This document shows, piece after piece, positions 1 through 9,334 of a stretch of DNA of 64,000 nucleotides. The first letter of the stretch is position 1, and every line of letters begins with the position of its first letter. The stretch covers positions 221,858-285,857 of the forward strand of contig JAHJZX010000055.1 in assembly GCA_018826295.1 (NCBI GenBank), in the 5' to 3' direction. This DNA comes from Gammaproteobacteria bacterium (lineage in GTDB: Bacteria > Pseudomonadota > Gammaproteobacteria > Enterobacterales > Alteromonadaceae). The translations under genes and the position numbers were made by a program. The notes under the pieces were generated by a model. The model saw nothing but the letters and a program-made list of their open reading frames with translations, was not told the DNA's origin and did no database searches.

Positions 1-17
1 CCGAAGCCATATTTGTC

Positions 18-32
18 AGGAGAATAACCATT
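18..32 (+). promoter_or_regulatory. pcnB: Shine-Dalgarno and AUU start codon of pcnB
   Basis: AGGAG at 18-22 lies 7 bases before an ATT at 30-32. Reading from this ATT gives M-I-T-R-V-L-D-F-C-R, which lines up residue for residue with the N-terminus of E. coli PcnB (M-F-T-R-V-A-N-F-C-R). E. coli PcnB is known to start at AUU. The next candidate, GTG at 42, is 19 bases from the Shine-Dalgarno and would cut off the conserved T-R-V. Confidence 0.8.
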
Positions 33-1505
33 ATTACGCGAGTGTTAGATTTTTGCCGCCGCACCTTTGGTGGTAAAGCCAAGCCCAGCGCAGCCCGTAA
101 GGCTAAAACGGTGAAACCGCAGCAACAAGATGCGGCGCCAGACAGACGTAATCAACCCGTACCTGGCGCCAGTCAGTTGCCGGACGTCGTGCGCATTGGC
201 CGTGACAAGCATGGTATTTCACGCAAAGATATCAGCCCCAACGCTTTAAAAGTGTTGTACCGCTTAAAAGATGCCGGTTTCGACGCCTACCTGGTTGGTG
301 GTTGCATCCGCGATTTGCTTATGGGCATTCAGCCAAAAGATTTCGATGTGGTAACCAATGCCAAACCGGAGCAGGTCAAACAGGTTTTTCGTAACTGCCG
401 TCTGATTGGCCGGCGCTTTCGCCTGGCACACGTGGTATTTGGCCGTGAAGTGATTGAAGTCGCCACCTTTCGTGGCCACCACAGTGGCAGCGAAGATGAA
501 GACGATACCGCACCTAAGCTAAAAACCGCCAGCCTAAGCGACCACGGCCAGATATTACGCGACAATGTCTACGGTACTATAGATGAAGACGCCGAGCGTC
601 GGGACTTTACCCTCAATGCGCTGTATTACTCAGTCAGCGATTTTGCCGTGTATGATTTTGCCAACGGCATGCAAGCCATCAACGAGCGTAAAATTGAACT
701 GATTGGCGATCCGGAAACACGCTATCGGGAAGATCCGGTCCGCATTTTACGCGCCATTCGTTTTGCTACCAAACTGCATATGCAAATCGCGCCGGCTGCA
801 GCTGAGCCGATACCGCAACTGGCAGTGTTGCTGAAAAATGTGCCGGCGCCACGGCTGTTTGATGAGCTGGTTAAGATGCTGCTGGCGGGCAAAGGCTTCG
901 ACAACTTTATGCTGATGCGCGATACCAAGGTGCTAAAGCAATTGCTGCCGCAATTAGACAAACTGTTAAAACAAGAGCCCGAAGGCAAAGCTTTTACCCT
1001 GGCAACCCAGGCCTTACAAAATACCGATGAGCGCGTAGCGGCCGATAAGCCGGTGACGCCGGCATTTATTTTCGCCGCCCTGCTGTGGTATCCGGTAGAA
1101 GTACGGGCGCAAGCCCTGATGACAGACGGGTTAAGCGACATAGATGCAATGAATATTGCCATGACCGAAGTGCTGGACGATATACAGCGTACTATCGCGA
1201 TCCCTAAGCGTTTTACCCTGGCCATGCGCGACATTTGGGCACTGCAAAGCCGCTTAAGCAAAAGGGCCGGCCGCCGTGCATTTAAATTGCTGGAGCAACC
1301 TAAGTTTCGTGGTGCCTTTGATTTTCTACAGTTGCGTGCCCGGGCCGAAGGCGGCAGCCTGATTGACCTGGCGCAGTGGTGGGAGCGATTCCAATTTGCT
1401 GATGAACCAAGCCGGCTGCAGTTAATCAACCAACTGGGCAAAGACGGCATTGACAAAGGCCCACGCCGCCGGCGTAGCTATAAACGCAAACCGACGGCAG
1501 AATAA
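30..1505 (+). CDS. pcnB: Poly(A) polymerase I (PcnB)
   Basis: Adds 3' poly(A) tails to RNAs, which promotes their decay by the degradosome and controls plasmid copy-number RNAs. The nucleotidyltransferase domain has the fingerprint LVGGCIRDLL followed by PKDFDVVT, whose D-x-D binds metal (about residues 104-106 from the AUU start). RRDFTLNALYY and the EDPVRILRAIRFA motif of the tRNA nucleotidyltransferase/PcnB superfamily follow. A basic tail (PRRRRSYKRK) ends the protein and is typical of PcnB rather than Cca. I place the start at ATT 30, giving about 491 residues, because of the RBS spacing and the match to E. coli. The stop overlaps folK by one base (TAATG), implying translational coupling. 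Confidence 0.93.
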   Translation: MITRVLDFCRRTFGGKAKPSAARKAKTVKPQQQDAAPDRRNQPVPGASQLPDVVRIGRDKHGISRKDISPNALKVLYRLKDAGFDAYLVGGCIRDLLMGIQPKDFDVVTNAKPEQVKQVFRNCRLIGRRFRLAHVVFGREVIEVATFRGHHSGSEDEDDTAPKLKTASLSDHGQILRDNVYGTIDEDAERRDFTLNALYYSVSDFAVYDFANGMQAINERKIELIGDPETRYREDPVRILRAIRFATKLHMQIAPAAAEPIPQLAVLLKNVPAPRLFDELVKMLLAGKGFDNFMLMRDTKVLKQLLPQLDKLLKQEPEGKAFTLATQALQNTDERVAADKPVTPAFIFAALLWYPVEVRAQALMTDGLSDIDAMNIAMTEVLDDIQRTIAIPKRFTLAMRDIWALQSRLSKRAGRRAFKLLEQPKFRGAFDFLQLRARAEGGSLIDLAQWWERFQFADEPSRLQLINQLGKDGIDKGPRRRRSYKRKPTAE

Positions 1506-2005
1506 TGGCACCACAGCGCTGTTACATTGGCTTAGGTGCCAACCTGGAACAACCCGTGGCGCAGCTGCAAAGTGCTGTACAGGCACTTTCGCAGTTAGCC
1601 CGGTGCGAGCTGGTCGCCGTATCCGATTTTTACGGCTCAAAGCCAATGGGGCCGCAAGACCAACCCGATTATGTAAATGCCGTAGCCGCTATCGACACCA
1701 CACTGGCAGCAGAGCAGTTATTGGATGCACTGCAACAGATAGAACAACAACAAGGCCGTCAACGTAAGGCCGAGCGCTGGGGCCCACGTACACTGGATTT
1801 GGATATTCTGCTGTATGGTAAGCAGATTATAAATACCGAGCGCCTGACCATACCGCACTATGGCCTGCGCGTACGTGAATTTGTGCTGTATCCGCTTCAC
1901 GATATTGCACCGCAACTTAGCCTGCCGGACGGTACTGTATTATCCTCTTTACTGGCGCAGGTGCCGTTAAATGGCCTGCAAAAACTTCACAGCAGTTGCA
2001 GCTAA
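1505..2005 (+). CDS. folK: 2-amino-4-hydroxy-6-hydroxymethyldihydropteridine pyrophosphokinase (HPPK)
   Basis: Transfers pyrophosphate from ATP to 6-hydroxymethyl-7,8-dihydropterin in folate synthesis, in the cytosol. It opens with the HPPK signature YIGLGANLEQP, contains SKPMGPQDQPDYVNAV, and has the family motif RWGPRTLDLDILLYG with the metal-binding D-x-D of LDLDI. At 166 residues it is normal length. Its ATG overlaps the pcnB stop, an arrangement conserved in gammaproteobacteria (pcnB-folK-panB-panC). Confidence 0.95.
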   Translation: MAPQRCYIGLGANLEQPVAQLQSAVQALSQLARCELVAVSDFYGSKPMGPQDQPDYVNAVAAIDTTLAAEQLLDALQQIEQQQGRQRKAERWGPRTLDLDILLYGKQIINTERLTIPHYGLRVREFVLYPLHDIAPQLSLPDGTVLSSLLAQVPLNGLQKLHSSCS

Positions 2006-2058
2006 TCGCACTTTGTGCGATCTTGCGCGTCCTGCGTTAATGGTCGGATGAGAAGATT

Positions 2059-2850
2059 ATGGCTAAGATCACCACTGCCGTATTACAGAAAATGAAGCAG
2101 CAACGTGACAAGATCACCATGCTGACGGCCTATGATGCCAGCTTCGCGAAGTTATTTGCCGAACAAGGCGTCGACGTACTGCTGATTGGCGATTCCTTAG
2201 GTATGGTGCTGCAAGGCCACGGCGACACGCTGCCGGTAACCATTACTGATATTGCCTACCATACCCGGGCTGTGCGCGCCGGTGCACCCGAAGCGTTTGT
2301 CATCGCCGATATGCCGTTTATGAGCTACGGTACCTTAGAGCAGGCATTGCAAAGTGTGGTGCCGCTGATGCAAGCCGGTGCCAATATGGTAAAACTGGAA
2401 GGCGGCGACTTTTTACTACCTACCGTAAAAGCCTTAACCGAGCGCGGCGTACCGGTGTGCGGCCATTTAGGCTTAACCCCCCAGTCTGTGCATATTTTTG
2501 GTGGCTATAAGGTGCAGGGTAAAACTGACGCTGCTGCCGATGCCATGGTCGCTCAGGCCAAAGCCTTACAAGACGCCGGTGCCCAGTTGCTGGTTCTGGA
2601 GTGCATACCAACCAAACTGGCAAAACGTATCACCGACGCGCTAAGCATTCCGGTTATCGGTATTGGCGCCGGCAACGTTACTGACGGACAGGTACTGGTA
2701 ATGCATGATTTACTCGGCATCAGTAGTGGTTATATTCCAAAGTTTTCGAAAAACTATCTGGCGCAAACCGGCGAGATCAGAAGCGCGATCGCGGCCTATG
2801 TCAGCGAAGTTAAAAGCCAGACTTTCCCTGCCAGCGAGCACAGTTTTTAA
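2059..2850 (+). CDS. panB: 3-methyl-2-oxobutanoate hydroxymethyltransferase (PanB)
   Basis: Makes ketopantoate from alpha-ketoisovalerate and methylene-THF, the first committed step of pantothenate synthesis. Family motifs visible are [24 protein letters not shown] (metal-binding D), [10 protein letters not shown] and [17 protein letters not shown]. Length (263 aa) matches the family. It is followed 5 bases later by panC, so the two are almost certainly co-transcribed with folK and pcnB. Confidence 0.96.
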   Translation: MAKITTAVLQKMKQQRDKITMLTAYDASFAKLFAEQGVDVLLIGDSLGMVLQGHGDTLPVTITDIAYHTRAVRAGAPEAFVIADMPFMSYGTLEQALQSVVPLMQAGANMVKLEGGDFLLPTVKALTERGVPVCGHLGLTPQSVHIFGGYKVQGKTDAAADAMVAQAKALQDAGAQLLVLECIPTKLAKRITDALSIPVIGIGAGNVTDGQVLVMHDLLGISSGYIPKFSKNYLAQTGEIRSAIAAYVSEVKSQTFPASEHSF

Positions 2851-2855
2851 AGCCG

Positions 2856-3698
2856 ATGAAAATACTCAACTCTATTGCTGCGCTGCGGGCACAAATCAGT
2901 GCCTGGCGGCAAAACGGCGAACGTATCGCCTTCGTACCCACCATGGGCAACCTGCATAACGGCCATTTAAAACTGGTTGATGTGGCCAAAGGCCGCGCGG
3001 ATCGGGTAATTGTCAGCATCTTTGTAAACCCAATGCAATTTGGCAAAAACGAAGATCTCGACAGCTACCCGCGCACGCTGGAGGCTGATTGCGCCGGACT
3101 GACCGCCCACGGCGCCGATGCGGTGTTTACACCAACGCCAGCGATGATGTACCCGCGTGGTCTGGACGTACAAAGCTTTGTTGAAGTGCCACTGCTGGGC
3201 GACTTGCACTGCGGTGCCAGCCGCGCCGGCCATTTTCGCGGCGTATCCACCATAGTGTGTAAGTTGTTTAATCTGGTACAGCCGGATATTGCCTGCTTTG
3301 GCCAGAAAGATTATCAGCAACTGGCGATTATCCGTCAGATGGTAACTGATTTGTCCATGCCGATTGAGATTATCGGCGTGCCGACCGAGCGCGCAGCCGA
3401 TGGCCTGGCGCTGAGTTCACGCAATGGCTATCTTAATGCTGAACAGCGTGCGATAGCACCCAAGCTTTATCTGCTGTTGCAGCAGCTGCGTAGCAGTATT
3501 CTGGCCGGCAACCATGATTATCGCGCGCTGGAGCAACAGACGAAGCAACAACTCAGTGCTGAGGGTTTTAAACCGGATTATATTGATATCTCAGATCAGA
3601 ACGATCTGACACTGGCCACCACCGCGCAACAGGCTAAAGTGATTTTGGCAGCAGCCTGGCTGGGCAGCACCCGTCTGATTGACAACCTGGAAATCTGA
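2856..3698 (+). CDS. panC: Pantothenate synthetase (pantoate-beta-alanine ligase)
   Basis: Condenses pantoate with beta-alanine using ATP. It carries the nucleotidyltransferase-type [10 protein letters not shown] (H-x-G-H), FVNPMQFG with the following DLDSYPRT, the GQKDYQQ motif and the late LSSRNGYL loop that contacts ATP. Length is 280 aa. No panD, the usual source of beta-alanine, lies beside it; the likely beta-alanine source is panP, on the opposite strand beyond one intervening gene. Confidence 0.96.
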   Translation: MKILNSIAALRAQISAWRQNGERIAFVPTMGNLHNGHLKLVDVAKGRADRVIVSIFVNPMQFGKNEDLDSYPRTLEADCAGLTAHGADAVFTPTPAMMYPRGLDVQSFVEVPLLGDLHCGASRAGHFRGVSTIVCKLFNLVQPDIACFGQKDYQQLAIIRQMVTDLSMPIEIIGVPTERAADGLALSSRNGYLNAEQRAIAPKLYLLLQQLRSSILAGNHDYRALEQQTKQQLSAEGFKPDYIDISDQNDLTLATTAQQAKVILAAAWLGSTRLIDNLEI

Positions 3699-3716
3699 CC
3701 TTCAAGCAAGCGCCTG

Positions 3717-3738
3717 CCCGGCGCTATCTTACGCCGGG
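3717..3738. terminator. Hairpin between convergent panC and the SLC13 gene
   Basis: CCCGGCG at 3717-3723 and CGCCGGG at 3732-3738 form a perfect 7-bp stem with an 8-base loop. The right arm overlaps the last codons of the convergent gene. There is no clear U-tract on either side, so termination is an inference. Confidence 0.35.
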
Positions 3739-5627
3739 TGTAACGGCCATACTAGCAGCAATACCGGTAAACTTACCGCTACTACTAATACATCCAGCGG
3801 CAACCCCATGCGCCAGTAATCAGAGAATCGAAAACCGCCCGGGCCAAGGATCAGGGTATTATTTTGATGGCCAATCGGTGTTAAAAACGCGCACGATGCG
3901 CCCACTGCCACCGCCATTAAAAAGGTGTCCGGATTAACACCCAGCTGATTAGCAGCGCCCAGTGCAATAGGTGCCATCACAGCTGCTGTCGCTGCGTTGT
4001 TCATTAAGTCAGTCAAAATAAGTGTGCTAATCAAAATAACCGCCAGCCCTACAACTGCATTGCCCTGAGCCAACGTATCAAGCAGCATTGCAGCAATCAG
4101 GCCCGCCGCACCGGTACTTTGCATAACACCGGCAACGGGCAATAAACACGCCAGCAGCACTATTACCGGCCAATCTATAGCGTCATATACCAAACGCCAG
4201 GGTAAGGTGCGCAGTGCCATGGTAGCTAACACACCGGCAGCAAAAGATACTGCCGCCGGCAAGATCCCCGTTGCAGCCAGCACCACAGCCAACAGCATAA
4301 TCACTGCCGACATTAAGGCGTGGCGCTTGTTTGGTATCCTAAGGTCACGCTCTGCCAGCGGCACACAGCCCGTATTATTGGCAAAATCCTGTAATACATC
4401 CGGCGCCCCCTGCATCAGCAACAAGTCACCGGCACGTAATGGTAAAGAACGTAACCGTGCCATCGAGCGCTGGCCATGCCGCGATACTGCCAGTAAGTTA
4501 ATACTGTAGCGGGTGCGCAATAACATATCAGCGGCAGAGCGGTTAAGCAGGCTTGACGAGGGTAAAACGGCCAGTTCCAACAACACAATCTCGTCGGGTT
4601 TACGGTCCTTTTCCGGCTCTTTTTCCACAGCTTGGTCCGCGTGTTCCGCCGTCAGCTGCCTTGGCTCTTCTACTGCTGCCGAACGTTGTGCGCAGTCAGC
4701 CTGCTCAGTATCCTCCTCAGCTGTGGTTTCGCGCTTTGCTTTCGCGTGTGCCAGCTCCAATCCCAGCTCTGACAGCACTTTAGTCAGTGCATCGGCTTCG
4801 GCTTCAATGATCAGAATATCCAAAGCACGCAAATAACGGCCCGAACTGGGTGCAGTTACCCGCACGTCATTACGGATCAATCCCACTACCTGCGCATCAG
4901 CCTGATCCAGCACCGCCTCGACTTCGCGCAATTTCATGCCATCGGCTTTACTGCCTTCAGCAATTCGCACTTCTGTAACATAGGCACCGGTTTCAAAGCC
5001 TTCAGTGCCCGCTTGTTTGCGTTTTGGCACCAGGCGCCAGCCCAGCAGGATAATAAATGCCAAGCCTACAGCCGTCACTGCGGCGCCAACAGCAGTAAAA
5101 TCAAACATATTAAAGCCAGCAGAGCCCTCAGAAGCGCGTATACCAGAAATTATCAAGTTCGGCGGTGTGCCGATTAATGTCATGGTACCGCCAAGAATTG
5201 AGGCAAACGCCAGCGGCATTAACACCTGGCCGGGAGAGAGTTGTAAGCGGTTTGCAAGTTGAATTGCCACCGGCATCAGCAAAGCCAGGGCACCAACATT
5301 ATTCATAAAGCCCGACAGCAATGCAGCCAACAGCGTTAAGGCCGCAATACTTAAGGTAGGGCCGGCTTTGGCGGGCAACACCAAGCGGGTTAACACATCT
5401 ACTGCGCCAGAACTTTGCAGCGCCCGGCTTAATACCAACACACAGGCTACCGTTATCACTGCCGGGTGGCCGAAGCCATTGAAGGCGTTTTGCGCGTCAA
5501 TAAGACCGCTAAAGACACAAGCCAGCATAGCACCGAGCGCTACCATGTCATGGCGCCAGCGGCCCCATAAAAACATGCCAATAGTGACCAGTAAAATCAG
5601 CATAATAATGCTTTGTGCCGTGGTCAT
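3729..5627 (-). CDS. SLC13/DASS-family permease with two TrkA-C (RCK_C) domains
   Basis: An inner-membrane transporter of the divalent anion:sodium symporter / ArsB-like ion transporter superfamily. Hydrophobic helices fill about residues 1-200 and 430-632. Repeated family motifs include GFGHPAVITVACVLVLS, FMNNVGALALLMP and its second-half counterpart LMNNAATAAVMAP, plus GGTMTLIGTPPNLI. Between the halves sit two TrkA-C domains (about 210-290 and 350-425) joined by an acidic Glu/Asp/Gln-rich linker (about 295-345). Substrate cannot be assigned; sulfate or dicarboxylates are possible for this group. It sits between panBC and panP, but a role in pantothenate metabolism is only a guess. Confidence 0.82.
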   Translation of the reverse strand: MTTAQSIIMLILLVTIGMFLWGRWRHDMVALGAMLACVFSGLIDAQNAFNGFGHPAVITVACVLVLSRALQSSGAVDVLTRLVLPAKAGPTLSIAALTLLAALLSGFMNNVGALALLMPVAIQLANRLQLSPGQVLMPLAFASILGGTMTLIGTPPNLIISGIRASEGSAGFNMFDFTAVGAAVTAVGLAFIILLGWRLVPKRKQAGTEGFETGAYVTEVRIAEGSKADGMKLREVEAVLDQADAQVVGLIRNDVRVTAPSSGRYLRALDILIIEAEADALTKVLSELGLELAHAKAKRETTAEEDTEQADCAQRSAAVEEPRQLTAEHADQAVEKEPEKDRKPDEIVLLELAVLPSSSLLNRSAADMLLRTRYSINLLAVSRHGQRSMARLRSLPLRAGDLLLMQGAPDVLQDFANNTGCVPLAERDLRIPNKRHALMSAVIMLLAVVLAATGILPAAVSFAAGVLATMALRTLPWRLVYDAIDWPVIVLLACLLPVAGVMQSTGAAGLIAAMLLDTLAQGNAVVGLAVILISTLILTDLMNNAATAAVMAPIALGAANQLGVNPDTFLMAVAVGASCAFLTPIGHQNNTLILGPGGFRFSDYWRMGLPLDVLVVAVSLPVLLLVWPLHPA

Positions 5628-5886
5628 ACTGCACTCCGAAAGTTAGTTACTTGATCGCAACTGCCTGTTGCCGGCCACACTCATTCGAGCACTACGACAT
5701 AACATCTAGACAGAAAAAATGTCCCAGATCAAGCTATAAGGCTATAACTCTGATCTGCAGTGAGGATATTCAAAACAAAGGTGGGCAGAGCTTGGCAGTA
5801 CACCAGTTTTGTATTTAGTGCCCTGCTGTTGGCTCAGAGCACTAAAACTAAAGCAACTTAACACAGTGGCATGGCAAGAAAGGTCT

Positions 5887-7551
5887 TTATACCACCAGCT
5901 CTTTCGCCAGCTGTAGTAGTTTCGGGTAGAACTCTTTATCGAGCTGGGCAATTTGATCCTGCTCTACCAGCACATCATGCAAAATTTGCTCGGTAGTGAG
6001 CGGGTTAGCCAGCACAACACGGAATACAATCGTTTCCTGGCGCTGGTAGCGCGTCGGCGTTAAGCGGGTACGGGAAACAAATGACTTACCTTCTTCACGC
6101 TGACGTTTCTGAATAAACTTAGTTAAGCCGTTTAACAGCTCGTTAAAGCGTTGCAGCCGCTCTGGGTTGGCGCCCGCCATGGCTTTTTGTACCTGCGCCG
6201 GCACATAACGATAGGTAAGCAAACACAATTCTGGTTCGGTTATCAGCTCAAAATCAATGTTGTGCGCAATTAAGGTGGCAAAATAACGCGCTTTTTCCAG
6301 ACTGCGATTGATCAAAATTTCATAACCATCGCGGCCAATAACCTGTAAGCAGGCATGCACCAGCATGGCCATACCGGGGCGTGAACCTTCCAGCGTCTGG
6401 CTGCCTAAATCTTTTGAGCCTTTACGTAAAATGTACTCGGCGTGATGCTCAATAGCGTGTGCAGCAGACGGGTGTTTAAACACCACCATACCGGCGCCCA
6501 TCGGCACATACATTTGCTTGTGCGCATCTATGGTTACCGAATCGGCGCGCTCTATACCAGCCAGCAGATGGCGGTATTTGTTGGACAACAGCGTAGCGCC
6601 GCCCCAGGCCGCATCGACATGAAAGTGGCACTGATACTGCTCGGCTAAATCGGCCAGCTGATTTAGCGGGTCCACATTGCCGGTTTCAGTAGTACCAGCC
6701 ACGCCGACAATCGCCAGCACACGAATATTATTCGCTTTAAGCTCAGCCATTTTGTCAGCCAGCAAGGCAGTATCAATTTTGTTATCGGCGTCGGTTTTCA
6801 CCGCTATTAACGACTCGCGGCCAATACCCAACACGTCGGCAGCTTTACCCAACGAATAATGCCCGCGCTCGGATACCAATATTGCCAGGCCGTCATAACC
6901 GTAATGCTTCATGGCCTTAAACAAGCCTTCACGGGCGATGCCTTTAAAATCACCGTCAGGCTTTAGCAACCGGTTACGGGCTATCCACAGTGCAGTAATA
7001 TTGGCGATGGTGCCGCCAGAGCAAAAGGCGCCCAGCGAATGGTTAGCACTGTGCATCCATTTTTTATAGAAGCCGTCGCCTTCGCCGTACACCAGATGGT
7101 GCATCATGCCCAGTACCTGACGCTCCATCGGCGTAAAGGCTTTGGAGGTTTCAATCTTCACCAGGTTCTGATTTAGCCCCACCATCATTTTTGACAGTGA
7201 CAACACAAAATAAGGCAAGGCCGACGTCATATGGCCGATAAAACTTGGCGCTGCAGTATGTACCGAGTGCGCTACCAGCTTTTGCATCAGGCTTTCAGCG
7301 TAATCGGAAACAAAGTTTGGCATTTGCGGAATATGGTGCGCCTGAAAATCGCGCTCAATTTGCCACAAAGGTTTTTCTACCGCGACAATACTTTCGCGCA
7401 AAAATCCGGCCAGATTCTGTGACAGATTCTGCTCAATAATGCTGAGGGTTGAATCGGGCGCTTCCGGCACCGTGAAGATGCGCCATAAGGCTTCTTCTGA
7501 AGCGGTTGCCTGGCGTTTACTGGATTCTGTCATGCGCTTGCTACTCTGCAT
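5887..7551 (-). CDS. panP: Pyridoxal-phosphate-dependent aspartate 1-decarboxylase (PanP)
   Basis: A group II (glutamate-decarboxylase-like) PLP enzyme of 554 residues. Visible are FCSGGTIANITAL, the PLP-stacking HVDAAWGG (D313, A314) and the Schiff-base lysine in TIDAHKQMYVP (K345). The early SFIGHMTSALPYF and the overall length match the PanP subfamily, which supplies beta-alanine by decarboxylating L-aspartate in proteobacteria lacking the pyruvoyl enzyme PanD. Proximity to panB and panC supports this over glutamate or diaminobutyrate decarboxylase. The start could instead be the ATG six codons in (MTESSKRQ); neither start has a strong Shine-Dalgarno. Substrate assignment is inference from subfamily and context. 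Confidence 0.85.
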   Translation of the reverse strand: MQSSKRMTESSKRQATASEEALWRIFTVPEAPDSTLSIIEQNLSQNLAGFLRESIVAVEKPLWQIERDFQAHHIPQMPNFVSDYAESLMQKLVAHSVHTAAPSFIGHMTSALPYFVLSLSKMMVGLNQNLVKIETSKAFTPMERQVLGMMHHLVYGEGDGFYKKWMHSANHSLGAFCSGGTIANITALWIARNRLLKPDGDFKGIAREGLFKAMKHYGYDGLAILVSERGHYSLGKAADVLGIGRESLIAVKTDADNKIDTALLADKMAELKANNIRVLAIVGVAGTTETGNVDPLNQLADLAEQYQCHFHVDAAWGGATLLSNKYRHLLAGIERADSVTIDAHKQMYVPMGAGMVVFKHPSAAHAIEHHAEYILRKGSKDLGSQTLEGSRPGMAMLVHACLQVIGRDGYEILINRSLEKARYFATLIAHNIDFELITEPELCLLTYRYVPAQVQKAMAGANPERLQRFNELLNGLTKFIQKRQREEGKSFVSRTRLTPTRYQRQETIVFRVVLANPLTTEQILHDVLVEQDQIAQLDKEFYPKLLQLAKELVV

Positions 7552-7637
7552 ACGGTTTCAGCGGTTACTAAAACAGCCGGAAAATGGCGCTCACTTTACT
7601 GCAAGCGCTGAAAAATGTCTGCAAAAAAGTGCTGTGC

Positions 7638-8411
7638 CTAACTACGCAGGCCAATGCCACGGTTAATCAGGTACATGGCATAACTAAACAGTACCACGAT
7701 AAAGCCCACAACCACCGCCAGCGCCAACCACAGGCTGACATCGGTAACACCTAAAAAGCCGTAGCGAAATGCATTAACCATATACACCACCGGATTAAGC
7801 GCCGCAACATGCTGCCAAAAGCCGGGCAACAGAGTTAACGAGTAAAACACACCACCCAAATAGGTCAACGGCGTCAGCACAAAGGTTGGAATAATGCTGA
7901 TGTCATCGAAGGTCTTGGCATACACAGCGTTAATCAGGCCGCCGAGGGAGAACAGCATCGAGGTTAATGTCACCGTCACCACTATTACTGCCAGATTGTG
8001 AATTTGAATAGTGACAAAAAACAATGATAACAGCGTCACGATCAGCCCTACCAGCATGCCACGCGCCATACCACCGCCAACGAAGCCCAGCACAATAATG
8101 TAGTTGGGCACCGGCGCCACCAGCAGCTCTTCCACGTTGCGCTGAAACTTAGCACTGAAAAATGATGACGCCACATTGGCATAAGAGTTAGTGATCACCG
8201 ACATCATAATCAGGCCGGGCACAATAAACTCCATATAACTAAAACCACCCATATCGCCGATGCGGGAACCAATTAAGCTGCCAAAAATAACAAAGTACAA
8301 CGTCATGGTAATAGCCGGCGGCACCAGCGTTTGTATCCAAATTCTTAAAAAACGGTTGGTTTCTTTATCGAGGATGCTTTTAAGAGCCACCATATAGTTA
8401 GCTTTAATCAT
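7638..8411 (-). CDS. yadH: ABC-2 type transporter permease (YadH)
   Basis: Inner-membrane permease with six hydrophobic segments and the ABC-2 central region (FIVPGLIMMSVITNSYANVASSFF split around a loop, then the YLGGVFYSLTLLPGFW loop before the last helices). At 257 aa it matches E. coli YadH. Its ATG overlaps the yadG stop by four bases (ATGA), so the two halves are translated together. Substrate is unknown. In E. coli the yadGH pair also lies near the pantothenate genes. Confidence 0.9.
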   Translation of the reverse strand: MIKANYMVALKSILDKETNRFLRIWIQTLVPPAITMTLYFVIFGSLIGSRIGDMGGFSYMEFIVPGLIMMSVITNSYANVASSFFSAKFQRNVEELLVAPVPNYIIVLGFVGGGMARGMLVGLIVTLLSLFFVTIQIHNLAVIVVTVTLTSMLFSLGGLINAVYAKTFDDISIIPTFVLTPLTYLGGVFYSLTLLPGFWQHVAALNPVVYMVNAFRYGFLGVTDVSLWLALAVVVGFIVVLFSYAMYLINRGIGLRS

Positions 8412-9334
8412 TTTGCACCTCCGCGGCCATTTTCCACCAAGGATACAAACAGCTCTTCCAGCCGGTTAGCTTTATTACGCATAGATAACACCTTAACATC
8501 CTGCGCGCTGAGCTGAGCAAAAATGCCATTTAAGCCCTGCGCTTTTTCCACGTCTACCTCAATACTGTGGTCATCCAATGCCCGCCAGTTAACGCCTTCC
8601 AACGTCAGTTGTGTCGGTGTTGTGGCTAAATCCAGCACAAAGGTTTCACGCGTCAGCTTAGCCAGTAATGCCTTCATGTTAGTGTTTTCAATAATCTGGC
8701 CTTTATCAATAATGGCGATATTACGGCACAGGCTTTCGGCTTCCTCCAGATAATGGGTAGTGAGAATAATCGTCACGCCCTGCTGGTTAATGGTGCGCAA
8801 AAACTCCCACATCGAGCGGCGCAGTTCTATATCTACCCCAGCGGTGGGTTCATCCAAAATCAGCAATTTGGGCTCGTGCATTAAGGCGCGGGCAATCATT
8901 AAACGCCGCTTCATGCCACCGGATAGCTCCCGGGCGCGGGCCGTACGTTTTTCCCACAGGCCCAATTGGCCCAGGTATTTTTCTGCCCGTTCCAGCGCCA
9001 GCTTTTTCGGCACACCGTAATAGCCGGCCTGATTTACGACTATCTGCAACACGGTTTCAAACTGGTTAAAATTAAATTCCTGCGGTACCAGACCAAGCTG
9101 GCTTTTGGCCGCTTCCAGCTGGTTGTCGATATCATATTCAAATACCTTAACGCTACCGGCTGATTTATTGACTAAGGAGCTGATAATGCCGATGGTGGTA
9201 CTTTTACCGGCACCATTTGGCCCTAACAGCGCAAAAAAATCGCCCTGCTTTACCTGCAAATCAATACCGCTTAATGCCACAGTGCCACTTTTGTATACCT
9301 TATGCAGGCCTTTAATATCTAAGGCTAAACTCAA
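8408..9334 (-). CDS. yadG: ABC transporter ATP-binding protein (YadG)
   Basis: ATPase partner of YadH. Walker A is GPNGAGKST (about 38-46), the signature is LSGGMKRR, Walker B is [12 protein letters not shown], and the switch histidine is in [10 protein letters not shown] place the start at TTG 9334: it has AGGAGA 6 bases upstream, overlaps the ubiX stop as TTGA, and gives 308 aa, the length of E. coli YadG. An upstream ATG at 9373 would add 13 unlikely residues and overlap ubiX by 43 bp. Confidence 0.92.
   Translation of the reverse strand: MSLALDIKGLHKVYKSGTVALSGIDLQVKQGDFFALLGPNGAGKSTTIGIISSLVNKSAGSVKVFEYDIDNQLEAAKSQLGLVPQEFNFNQFETVLQIVVNQAGYYGVPKKLALERAEKYLGQLGLWEKRTARARELSGGMKRRLMIARALMHEPKLLILDEPTAGVDIELRRSMWEFLRTINQQGVTIILTTHYLEEAESLCRNIAIIDKGQIIENTNMKALLAKLTRETFVLDLATTPTQLTLEGVNWRALDDHSIEVDVEKAQGLNGIFAQLSAQDVKVLSMRNKANRLEELFVSLVENGRGGAK

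Noticed and set aside
4207..5262. Overlapping plus-strand open frames inside the SLC13 gene
   Set aside because: They are low-complexity antisense frames of a real gene with no ribosome binding sites or domains.
3729..5627. panD or another beta-alanine enzyme in the pantothenate cluster
   Set aside because: The gene next to panC is a transporter by its helices and motifs; no pyruvoyl decarboxylase motif occurs in the window.
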